In this document: piece after piece, positions 7,160 to 13,604 of the stretch
Position numbering within the stretch: the stretch's first letter is position 1
How the letters are laid out: every line of letters begins with the position of its first letter
NCBI GenBank assembly: GCA_036005125.1
Contig: DASYQV010000062.1
Span: forward strand, 1 to 13,743
Length of the DNA: 13,743 nucleotides
Source of the DNA: DASYQV01 sp036005125
GTDB taxonomy: Bacteria > Acidobacteriota > Vicinamibacteria > Vicinamibacterales > UBA2999
Reading direction: 5' to 3'
Translations under genes and position numbers: made by a program
Notes under the pieces: generated by a model
What the model saw: the letters and a program-made list of their open reading frames with translations, nothing else
The model's database searches: none
What the model was told of the DNA's origin: nothing

Positions 7160-8829
7160 CGTATGTGATCATCGGCGATTTCAGATTTGATTCATGTAAT
7201 CGGTTCATCGCCGCAATTGGAACATCTGCGGGGCGCGTCGGCCTCTGGCTTATCCCGCTGCTGTTGGTCGGCAGCGTGGCAACGGCGGCCGATCGCGATG
7301 TGAGGCTGGTCCAGGCCGCTGCCGAGCAGGATCGCGCGGCTGTCCGTCTGTTGCTGAAGCAGGGCGTAGACGTCAATGCTGCACGAGCCGACGGCGCAAC
7401 GGCCCTGCTCTGGGCGGCGCACTGGGACGATCTCGACACGGTCGATGCGTTGCTGCGGGCGCGGGCCAACGTGAACGCCGCCGACGACTACGGCGTGACG
7501 GCACTGGCGCGCGCGTGCGAGAACGCGAGCGAAGCAATGGTCACAAAGCTGCTCGCCGCGGGCGCCGACCCCAATGCGGCTCAGAAGAGCGGTCTGACCC
7601 CGCTGATGATCGCCTCGCGCACCGGAAACGTGAAGGTCGTCAAGGCGCTGGTCGCGCACGGAGCACGTGTGAACGCCTCCACGACTGCGGCCAGAGCGAC
7701 ACCCCTGATGTGGGCGCTGACGCTGAATCATCCCGACATCGTCCGCGTGCTGGTCGAGGCCGGTGCCGACGTTCACCACTCAACGACCAAAGGATTCACC
7801 CCGCTGATGTTCGCGGCGCGCAACGGGGACCTCGAGATGGCAAGGCTGCTGATCGCCGCTGGCGCAGACGTCAATGAGCTCAGCGCGGACGGAACGCACG
7901 TCCTGCCTTTCTCGATTCTCTATGGCCAATTCGAGTTCGCCCTGTTCCTGCTCGAGCAGGGTGCCAACCCGAACGGCGCCATGAACGGCGTGCAGGCGCT
8001 GCATGCGGCGGCGGGGAACGTTGACCTCTGGTTGACTGATTGGTACCGGCGCCGCGGCCATCGCCGGGGATACAGAAGCCTCACCGACGTCAATCTGGGC
8101 CGCAAGCTTCAGGTGGTGCAGGCGCTGCTGGCCAGAGGCGCAGACCCGAACGCGCGTATCCAGAGCTCCGCGATGGTCATGGACTACATCGGCTATCCGA
8201 AGAAAGGGGCGTTCGAGCCGTTCTCGTGCGGCACCGGGGATCTCAGCGGGGCGACGCCGTTGTGGGTTGCCGCGTATTCCATGAGCGGCGCCATCGCACA
8301 CATCTTCGGCGAGATGGCGCCGCCGCGGGCCGAAAGCACCGCGGCGATCATGAAGGCGCTCCTGGCTGCCGGCGCCAACCCCGATCTCGGCACGGTCGAT
8401 GGCAGCACGCCGTTGATGGTGGCCGCCGGGCTCGGCCGGGCCACGTACATTCCGCGAAAATTGCGTGGGGATCCCTCGCCTGGCGCGGAGGAGGCCGTCC
8501 GTACCCTGGTGGCGGCTGGCGCCAACGTCAACGCCGTAAACGAGGCCGACTTTACCGCCCTGCACGGAGCAGCGTACCGCGGCCTCAATGAAGTGGTGAA
8601 GTTCCTCGTCGCCAACGGCGCGAACATCAACGCACGCGATTTCAGGGGCCGCACGCCGTATCGTCTGGCGGAGGGCTCGAAGCAGTCATTCCAGTTTCAA
8701 ACGTGGCCCGAGACAGCAGAATTGCTGCAGCAGCTCGGGGCCGACACACGATTGGGAGTTCCCGGCTCGGTTCAGGAACGCGCCCGCGACCTCGCGGCTG
8801 ATGCCCAGCGTGCGTCAGCTTCACAGTGA
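7156..8829 (+). CDS. Exported ankyrin-repeat protein (second paralog)
   Basis: 557 residues, ATG overlapping the cytochrome stop in ATGA, with GGAG at 7144-7147 eight bases upstream. The N-terminus has an unusually long polar segment (residues 1-28), then a hydrophobic stretch (29-45, ending VATAA), so it is a signal peptide or an N-terminal anchor. Ankyrin repeats cover about 47-285 and 365-490. The insert IGYPKKGAFEPFSCGTGDL (345-363) and the C-terminal block from 'NEADFTALHGAA' to 'VQERARDLAA' match the minus-strand paralog almost residue for residue. The two therefore arose by duplication and were kept on either side of the DUF1592/DUF1552/cytochrome genes. Function is not known; tight coupling to the cytochrome gene suggests it binds or organises the redox proteins. 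Confidence 0.92.
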   Translation: MTYVIIGDFRFDSCNRFIAAIGTSAGRVGLWLIPLLLVGSVATAADRDVRLVQAAAEQDRAAVRLLLKQGVDVNAARADGATALLWAAHWDDLDTVDALLRARANVNAADDYGVTALARACENASEAMVTKLLAAGADPNAAQKSGLTPLMIASRTGNVKVVKALVAHGARVNASTTAARATPLMWALTLNHPDIVRVLVEAGADVHHSTTKGFTPLMFAARNGDLEMARLLIAAGADVNELSADGTHVLPFSILYGQFEFALFLLEQGANPNGAMNGVQALHAAAGNVDLWLTDWYRRRGHRRGYRSLTDVNLGRKLQVVQALLARGADPNARIQSSAMVMDYIGYPKKGAFEPFSCGTGDLSGATPLWVAAYSMSGAIAHIFGEMAPPRAESTAAIMKALLAAGANPDLGTVDGSTPLMVAAGLGRATYIPRKLRGDPSPGAEEAVRTLVAAGANVNAVNEADFTALHGAAYRGLNEVVKFLVANGANINARDFRGRTPYRLAEGSKQSFQFQTWPETAELLQQLGADTRLGVPGSVQERARDLAADAQRASASQ

Positions 8830-9059
8830 CCGGGCTCTTGCGATTTTCGTGATTCAACTCCCACGGGAACGCAGAGAGCAGGGTCCCCACCTCTCCGCGT
8901 CCTCGGCGCACTCGGCGTTTCGATCGTCTCCGCGCGCTCGTCCCCGGGGCGCGGAGCAAGCCGAGCGCGCGGAGACCTTTTTTAAACGCAGAGCGCGCCG
9001 AGTCCGCCGAGGCTTCACTTCCTGCCTTCGTGGCTGATCCTTCGCGCGCTTCGTGGCCC
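8830..9059. repeat. CGCAGAG-type intergenic repeat element C
   Basis: No gene. From 8866 the gap carries CGCAGAG words, then CTC-oriented words (8891-8940), then GAG-oriented words (8950-9015). The 14-base word at 8906-8919 is identical to 330-343. The central part forms a strong hairpin listed separately as a terminator candidate. The end ('CCTTCGTGGC', 'CTTCGTGGCCCC') carries two CTTCGTGGC words and abuts the stop of the minus-strand gene. Confidence 0.65.
8926..8983 (+). terminator. Intrinsic-terminator-like hairpin after the cytochrome/ankyrin operon
   Basis: A perfect 15-bp GC-rich stem pairs 8926-8940 with 8962-8976. The 21-base loop contains the palindrome CCCCGGGG. It is followed directly by CTTTTTT (8977-8983). 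It lies about 100 bp after the ankyrin stop at 8829 and reads in the right direction. It is embedded in a repeat, so it may be a terminator recruited from, or carried by, that repeat. The loop is longer than in typical terminators. Confidence 0.5.
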
Positions 9060-9530
9060 CTATTTCTCGTCGCGAATCGTAAAGTCACTCCATTCGGCGA
9101 TCTTGCCGTCGCGGACCATGAAGACGCCGACGCCGTGCCAGTTGATGTTCCGCTGTGGCATCGCGAGGCTGTCGAACCGTTCGTTGAAGACGATCGGTCC
9201 CCGCGCGAAGGTCTGAACGACCTTGAATTCCGCCTTCGATGTCGAGCCGAGCATCTTCTTCAGCGCCTCGACGATCGCCTGCCGGCCCTTGATGGGCGCT
9301 GCTGTCTCCAGGGGTCTATATACGCAATCCTCGGTGAGAAAGCTGCCGATTTTCTCGAGATCGAGCGGCGCGACCCACGCGCGACACATCCCGGTGACGG
9401 CTGCGACGTTGCTTTTCTCCGCGGCCGACCAGTCGGCGGCCTCGAGCAGGGTCGGCATGCCGGCGAGCGTCGCGGCTCCGACGCCCGCCGCGCTCAGAAA
9501 CGTCCGACGATTGATTTCCGATCTTTCCAT
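9060..9530 (-). CDS. Tat-exported SnoaL-like / limonene-1,2-epoxide hydrolase-family protein
   Basis: 156 residues from the ATG at 9530. GGAGGG (9536-9541 on the complement) is five bases upstream, and a Tat signal follows: Asn-Arg-Arg-Thr-Phe-Leu at 7-12, then a hydrophobic stretch to about 25. An ATG at 9560 would add ten residues but lacks this spacing. The rest (about 38-156) is a single NTF2/SnoaL-fold domain. Alignment by eye to limonene-1,2-epoxide hydrolase places its Asp-Arg-Asp catalytic residues at Arg118 and Asp120 ('NERFDSL') and Asp149 ('EWSDF'), with a conserved Tyr71. The Asn that helps bind water is not evident. Hydrolysis of an epoxide in the periplasm is therefore plausible but unproven, since many SnoaL-like proteins have other roles. 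It lies 79 bp downstream of the MDR gene on the same strand. Confidence 0.8.
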   Translation of the reverse strand: MERSEINRRTFLSAAGVGAATLAGMPTLLEAADWSAAEKSNVAAVTGMCRAWVAPLDLEKIGSFLTEDCVYRPLETAAPIKGRQAIVEALKKMLGSTSKAEFKVVQTFARGPIVFNERFDSLAMPQRNINWHGVGVFMVRDGKIAEWSDFTIRDEK

Positions 9531-9609
9531 CGGGACCCTCCTGTCTGCGAAGGCATTCAATCAGATTCGTCGATGGTCGCCAAGAGATCTTTCGTTGGCG
9601 ACGAGAACC

Positions 9610-10626
9610 TTACGCATTGACCCGTATGACCACCTTGCCGAAATGCGCGCCGCTCGCCAGATATTCGTACGCCGCGCGAGCCTCCTCGAACGGGAACACG
9701 CGATCGACGATCGGATGAATCTCGTTTGCGGACATCGCGCGGTTCAACGCCTCGAACATCCGGCCGGATCCGACGTAGACCCCTCGCACGTGCAGGCCTT
9801 TCTGAAACAGCGTGTACACGTTGACCTCGCCCCGGACGCCCGTGAGCACGCCAAGCAGGCTCATGGTGCCGCCATATCGAAGCGCGACAACCGACTGATC
9901 GAAGGTTCCCGGCCCGCCCACCTCCACCACCACGTCGACGCCCTGGCCGCCCGTCCAGGCCTGTACCGCCTCGCCCCAGTTCGGTGTCGCGCGGTAGTCG
10001 ATGACGTGGTCCGCGCCGAGCTCCCGCGCGCGCTGCCGCTTGGCCTCGCTGCTGGACGTCAGGATGACGCGCGCGCCAGCCGCTTTCGCGAGCTGCAGCG
10101 TAAATATCGAGACGCCGCCGGTGCCCTGTGCCAGCACCGTGGAACCGGGCCCGATGTGGGCGCTCTCGAAGAGCGCGTTCCAGGCCGTCACGCCTGCGCA
10201 CGGCAGTGTGGCGCCCTCCTCGAACGACAGGTGTGCGGGCAGAGTGACCCAGGACCGTTCGTCGAGGACCACCTCCTCCGCCAGCATGCCATCCATGGTG
10301 CCCCCGAGGGCGCGCGCGTGCTGAGCCGCCGTGAGCTCGCCATCGATCCAGTCGGGAAAGAAGAGCGCGGCGACGCGCTCGCCGCCCCGAAACCGCGTGA
10401 CGGCGCTGCCGACCTGGACCACTTCGCCCGCGCCATCCGACGTCGGGATGCGTTTCGGCCCCTGCGGGCGGCGCTGGGCCAGGCGGGCAATGTTGAGGTC
10501 GCGATAGTTCAACGAGACGGCACGGATGCGGACTCGGATGTCGTGCGGCCCGAGCGGAGCGGGCTGACGTTCGACCCGCGTGAGGGCGTCGAATTCCTGC
10601 TTGGGGTGAAGCTCGTAGGTAATCAT
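9610..10626 (-). CDS. Zinc-free medium-chain dehydrogenase/reductase (NAD(P)-dependent, quinone-oxidoreductase-like)
   Basis: 338 residues, ATG at 10626, with no strong ribosome binding site upstream. The N-terminal GroES-like domain (about 1-125) has 'VSLNYRDL' where zinc alcohol dehydrogenases carry the catalytic Cys, and 'PTSDGAGEVVQVG' at 61-73. The structural-zinc Cys cluster is absent. The Rossmann domain has the dinucleotide motif 'GTGGVS' at 168-173, followed by 'LAKAAGARVILTSSS'. The sequence resembles bacterial NAD(P)-dependent alcohol dehydrogenases annotated as zinc-type but lacking metal ligands; these generally reduce enones, quinones or aldehydes in the cytoplasm. It has no export signal, unlike its neighbours. 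It could be co-transcribed with the downstream epoxide-hydrolase-like gene. The exact substrate cannot be assigned. Confidence 0.9.
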   Translation of the reverse strand: MITYELHPKQEFDALTRVERQPAPLGPHDIRVRIRAVSLNYRDLNIARLAQRRPQGPKRIPTSDGAGEVVQVGSAVTRFRGGERVAALFFPDWIDGELTAAQHARALGGTMDGMLAEEVVLDERSWVTLPAHLSFEEGATLPCAGVTAWNALFESAHIGPGSTVLAQGTGGVSIFTLQLAKAAGARVILTSSSEAKRQRARELGADHVIDYRATPNWGEAVQAWTGGQGVDVVVEVGGPGTFDQSVVALRYGGTMSLLGVLTGVRGEVNVYTLFQKGLHVRGVYVGSGRMFEALNRAMSANEIHPIVDRVFPFEEARAAYEYLASGAHFGKVVIRVNA

Positions 10627-10671
10627 GCGCTGCTATTTTTCACCGGGGAGCTCGGATGAGACAAACCATCC

Positions 10672-10899
10672 GGGGTCGCGGAGGAGGCGGAGATCGCGGA
10701 GAAAGGCCACACGCAGAGAAGAGGAGCAGAGCTCAACAAACCATTCGTCTCATGGGCCGTTCGACTGTCGCCGCAGGCGGCTCGCATGCGGGCCGACGTC
10801 GAACGGCCTGACAGGCGGTGATCGGCCCGAGTTACCTCTGCTCCCCAGCGATCTCCGCGTGAAATCGTCTCGGCGATCTCCGCTTCCTTGCCCGCGCTC
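10672..10899. repeat. CGCAGAG-type composite repeat element D
   Basis: This occupies most of the 344-bp gap between the divergent MDR and PAL-like genes; no gene is visible in the gap. The left half has CGGAG/CGCAGAG words (10672-10730), the centre is a palindrome (10755-10808), and the right half has CTCTGC/CTCCGC words (10843-10899). The right-half words CTCCGCTTCCT and TGCCCGCGCTC match 694-704 and 712-722 of element A in the same order. Around the centre, ATGAGAC (10656-10662) is inverted at 10747-10753, and ACAAACCAT (10661-10669) is repeated at 10736-10744. Confidence 0.65.
10755..10808. repeat. GTTCGAC palindrome, short relative of the three-armed element
   Basis: A perfect 11-bp outer stem pairs 10755-10765 (GGCCGTTCGAC) with 10798-10808. 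Inside are a small hairpin, 10770-10774 with 10777-10781 (GCCGC/GCGGC), and an 8-base palindrome CGCATGCG at 10783-10790, then GGCCGAC. The outer stem and the GGCCGAC word are shared with 469-606, but the long central arm of that copy is missing here. Confidence 0.7.
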
Positions 10900-10970
10900 C
10901 CCACGGAGGAGGCACAAACCCGCAGTTTGTTATACGATCCGCGCGACTGCGTATCCGATGGAGACGTGAC

Positions 10971-11897
10971 ATGAGACTCATCGTCATTGCCCTCCTGTTC
11001 CAGGCGCTTTCGGCCCCCGATCCGGCGCAGATGGAAAAAGCGCCGGACCTCGGCTACAAGCCCGTGCCGCACGGCCTGGCGATTCCGGAGCACGTCACGC
11101 TCGGAGCTTCTGCGAGCGTGGCGGTCACGCCCGACGGTCATCTCGTCCTGTTCAATCGCGGGCGCGTCCCGTTGCTCGAGTTCGACGCCGAAGGGCGATT
11201 CGTGCGCTCGCTGGACAAGGCGGAGTACACGCGGCCGCACGGCCTGCGGATCGACCGCGCCGGCAACATCTGGACGACCGACGTCGCCGGGCACACGGTC
11301 ACGAAAATGAATCCCCGCGGCGAGGTTCAGCTCGTGCTCGGCGTGAAAGGTCAGTCGGGCGAGTGGAACGAGGCCGCGAAGACGCGGCTGCTGAACGAGC
11401 CGACCGATGTGGGCTTCGGTCCATCGGGTGACATTTTCGTCACGACGGGCCATGGGCAGGCGGTGCCTCGTGTCATGAGGTTCGATAGAAACGGAACGCT
11501 CATCCGATCGTGGGGCGGAAAGGGCGCGGCACCAGGTCAGTTCGACGTGGCGCATTCGGTCGTGGTGGACGGCAAAGGGCTCGTCTACGTGGCGGATCGG
11601 CAGAACAGGAGAGTTCAGATATTCGATGTCGACGGCAACTTCATCAAGACGTGGCCGTTTGCGGGACTCCCGTGCGGGCTCTCGATCGCGCGCGATGGTC
11701 AGATGTACCTCGTCACCGGGTTCGCCGGGCAGATCCTGAAGCTCGACGCCAACGGCAAGGCTCTCGCCGCCACCGGTCAACCCGGAAAGGCGCTCGGCGA
11801 GTTCGGCGAAGCGCACTACGTCGCGTTCGGTCCCAGGGATGAAATCTACGTCGCCGACCCGGTGAAGCCGGAGTTGCACAAGTTCGTGAAGAGGTAG
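10971..11897 (+). CDS. Exported NHL beta-propeller protein of the peptidyl-alpha-hydroxyglycine amidating lyase (PAL) family
   Basis: 308 residues, ATG start with GGAG (10960-10963) seven bases upstream. A short signal-like segment (1-15) precedes an NHL-type propeller. By eye it follows the PAL domain of peptide-amidating enzymes: 'FNRGR' (Arg63, for the active-site Arg), 'RPHGL' (His90), 'VAHSV' (His195) and 'EAHYV' (His282) for the three zinc-binding His, and 'VADRQNRRVQIF' (Arg210). The position of the catalytic Tyr reads 'TTGHGQ' (His161), and the Asp after the third His is Tyr283, so key residues differ. No monooxygenase (PHM) domain is present. True amidating activity is doubtful; a lyase or binding role on a small hydroxylated compound is possible. 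The FmdB gene follows after 7 bp. Confidence 0.85.
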   Translation: MRLIVIALLFQALSAPDPAQMEKAPDLGYKPVPHGLAIPEHVTLGASASVAVTPDGHLVLFNRGRVPLLEFDAEGRFVRSLDKAEYTRPHGLRIDRAGNIWTTDVAGHTVTKMNPRGEVQLVLGVKGQSGEWNEAAKTRLLNEPTDVGFGPSGDIFVTTGHGQAVPRVMRFDRNGTLIRSWGGKGAAPGQFDVAHSVVVDGKGLVYVADRQNRRVQIFDVDGNFIKTWPFAGLPCGLSIARDGQMYLVTGFAGQILKLDANGKALAATGQPGKALGEFGEAHYVAFGPRDEIYVADPVKPELHKFVKR

Positions 11898-11904
11898 TGA
11901 CCCC

Positions 11905-12150
11905 ATGCCACTGTATGAATACACCTGCCGCGGATGCGGCAACACGTTCGAAGCCCTCGTGCGCGATGCAACCACCCCGGCCTGTCCATCATGCCAGAGC
12001 CAGGACGTCGAGCGGCAGCTGTCCCTGTTCAGCGTGAGCTCGGCGACCACCAGGAAAGCGAACCTGGAGGCCGGACGCCGGCATCTGAAGAAGGAACGGA
12101 TCGACCGCGCCGTCGCCGAACGTGAGGAGATCGAGCACCACCATCATTGA
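11905..12150 (+). CDS. FmdB-family zinc-ribbon protein
   Basis: 81 residues, ATG 7 bp after the PAL-like stop; GAGG at 11891-11894 overlaps the end of that gene. The N-terminus 'MPLYEYTCRGCG' is the FmdB-type signature. Zinc ligands are Cys8, Cys11, Cys27 and Cys30 in two CxxC knuckles. The C-terminal half (about 45-77) is charged and likely helical, ending in four His residues, a natural His tail that could bind metal. FmdB proteins were named as putative regulators linked to formamidase/amidase genes, but many act in unknown ways. It is cytoplasmic by composition. Confidence 0.92.
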   Translation: MPLYEYTCRGCGNTFEALVRDATTPACPSCQSQDVERQLSLFSVSSATTRKANLEAGRRHLKKERIDRAVAEREEIEHHHH

Positions 12151-12162
12151 GGTCCCTCGTCG

Positions 12163-12231
12163 GGGCTACGGGCTCCGGACACGGGCTACGGGACGAGCAC
12201 TCGGCGAGCTTTCCTGAAGCCCGTAGCCCGT
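12163..12231. repeat. GGGCTACGGG palindromic repeat cluster
   Basis: GGGCTACGGG occurs at 12163-12172 and 12183-12192, 20 bp apart. ACGGGCTACGGG (12181-12192) is perfectly inverted at 12220-12231, giving a 12-bp stem with a 27-base loop. There is no T-run. It separates the FmdB gene from the epoxide hydrolase gene. It may be a REP-like unit; termination is possible but not supported by a U-tract. Confidence 0.65.
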
Positions 12232-12260
12232 ACCCAGAGGCCTGTGTGTGGAGGATTACC

Positions 12261-13511
12261 GTGCACCGCGATCGAACGACCGTCGCAGCCGCTCTCGTAT
12301 CGGCCTTTCTGATTCTGAGTCTTCCCGCGCCGCTGGCCCGCGAAGCGGCTGCCCAGTCGGACCACGGAGCGATCGTGCCGTTCAAGATCGCGGTTCCAGA
12401 GGCCGTGCTGACGGATTTGAAGGAGCGTCTGGCGCGCACGCGCTTTCCCAGCGAAATCGAAGGCTCCGGGTGGGACTACGGGACGAATCTCGCGTACTTG
12501 CGCGAGCTCGTGACGTACTGGCGCACCAGGTTCGATTGGCGTGAGCAGGAACGCCGGCTCAATCAGATGCCTCAGTTCACGACCAGCATCGACGGCATCG
12601 ATTTTCACTTCGTTCATCAGCGCTCCAGCCGATCCGATGCGATCCCGCTCGTGTTCATTCACGGTTGGCCCGGCTCGTTCTGGGAGGTCACGAAAATCAT
12701 CGGACCGCTGACCAATCCGACGGCTCACGGCGGCCGCGCCGAGGACGCGTTCCACGTCGTGGCGGTCTCGCTGCCCGGATATGGATTTTCCGGGAAGCCC
12801 AGACAGCCTGGCGTCAACAACCGGAAGATTGCGGGAATGATCGCCCAACTGATGGCGCGCCTCGGGTATCAGCGTTACGGCGCGCAAGGCGGCGACTGGG
12901 GAGCCATCATCGTCCGCCAGCTGGGGCTCGTCGATCCCACGCACTTGATAGGCCTGCACAGCAACATGTGCATCGCCGGCGCGCCGCAGGGCGCCGCGAG
13001 CCCGAATGAAGGCGTGTCGGCGGAGGAGTTGAAGCGGGTCGAAGACGCGCGCGCGCGGACCGCGAACGAAACAGGCTACAGTCAGCTTCAAGGCACGAAG
13101 CCGCAGACGCTCGGCTATTCGTTGAACGATTCACCTGCGGGCCTGGCCGCGTGGATCGTCGAGAAGTTCCGGACCTGGTCGGACTCCGGCGGTGACGTCG
13201 AGAAGAAGTTCACGAAGGACGAGCTCCTCACCAACATCACGATCTACTGGGTCACCGAAACCGGTCCCTCGTCCGTCCGGCTGTACTACGAAAACCGCCG
13301 CGACCCCGGTCTGCAGGGTCGCATCGAGGTGCCGTTTGCATGCGCCCGCTTCCCAGGCGAGCCCTTCGCTCCCGCCCCCCGCCGCTGGGTCGAGGCCAGC
13401 CACAATCTGGCGCAGTACACCGCGATGCCCCGAGGTGGGCATTTCGCGGCGATGGAGGAACCCCAGTTGCTCGTCGAGGACGTCCGGAAGTTCTTCCGTG
13501 GACGGCGATAG
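12261..13511 (+). CDS. Exported microsomal-type epoxide hydrolase (alpha/beta-hydrolase with EHN domain)
   Basis: 416 residues from the GTG at 12261, chosen because GGAGG (12250-12254) is six bases upstream and a signal peptide follows (hydrophobic core about 8-22, cleavage near AQS, 31-33). The EHN domain covers about 38-120. The hydrolase fold has the oxyanion motif HGWPGS (134-139), the nucleophile Asp212 in 'GGDWGA', lid Tyr342/Tyr343 in 'LYYEN', the charge-relay acid Glu367 in 'FPGEPF' (aligned by eye with Glu404 of microsomal epoxide hydrolase) and the base His394 in 'RGGHFAAMEEP'. All catalytic residues are present, so hydrolysis of an epoxide to a diol is expected. Export is unusual for a detoxification enzyme and suggests an extracytoplasmic substrate. 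It stands alone after a palindromic repeat and is probably transcribed from its own promoter or by read-through. Confidence 0.92.
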   Translation: MHRDRTTVAAALVSAFLILSLPAPLAREAAAQSDHGAIVPFKIAVPEAVLTDLKERLARTRFPSEIEGSGWDYGTNLAYLRELVTYWRTRFDWREQERRLNQMPQFTTSIDGIDFHFVHQRSSRSDAIPLVFIHGWPGSFWEVTKIIGPLTNPTAHGGRAEDAFHVVAVSLPGYGFSGKPRQPGVNNRKIAGMIAQLMARLGYQRYGAQGGDWGAIIVRQLGLVDPTHLIGLHSNMCIAGAPQGAASPNEGVSAEELKRVEDARARTANETGYSQLQGTKPQTLGYSLNDSPAGLAAWIVEKFRTWSDSGGDVEKKFTKDELLTNITIYWVTETGPSSVRLYYENRRDPGLQGRIEVPFACARFPGEPFAPAPRRWVEASHNLAQYTAMPRGGHFAAMEEPQLLVEDVRKFFRGRR

Positions 13512-13525
13512 AGTGGCCCCCCGTG

Positions 13526-13542
13526 CGAGGACATATTCCTCG
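13526..13542. repeat. Small hairpin after the epoxide hydrolase gene
   Basis: CGAGGA (13526-13531) pairs with TCCTCG (13537-13542) around CATAT, starting 15 bases after the stop codon. There is no T-run on the plus strand and none on the minus strand, so it is only a weak terminator candidate. The remaining gap to 13604 shows no further clear signal. Confidence 0.35.
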
Positions 13543-13604
13543 CCCGGATGGAGTCACATTGACGGAAGAAGCCCGCGACCGTCTGTCAGAATCACCTCGA
13601 GACG

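Noticed and set aside
9223..10659. 478-codon plus-strand open frame across the MDR and LEH-like genes
   Set aside because: Antisense to two well-supported minus-strand genes, including the gap between them.
10623..12050. 475-codon minus-strand open frame across the PAL-like gene and element D
   Set aside because: Antisense to a convincing propeller gene and it reads through repeats; no domain seen.
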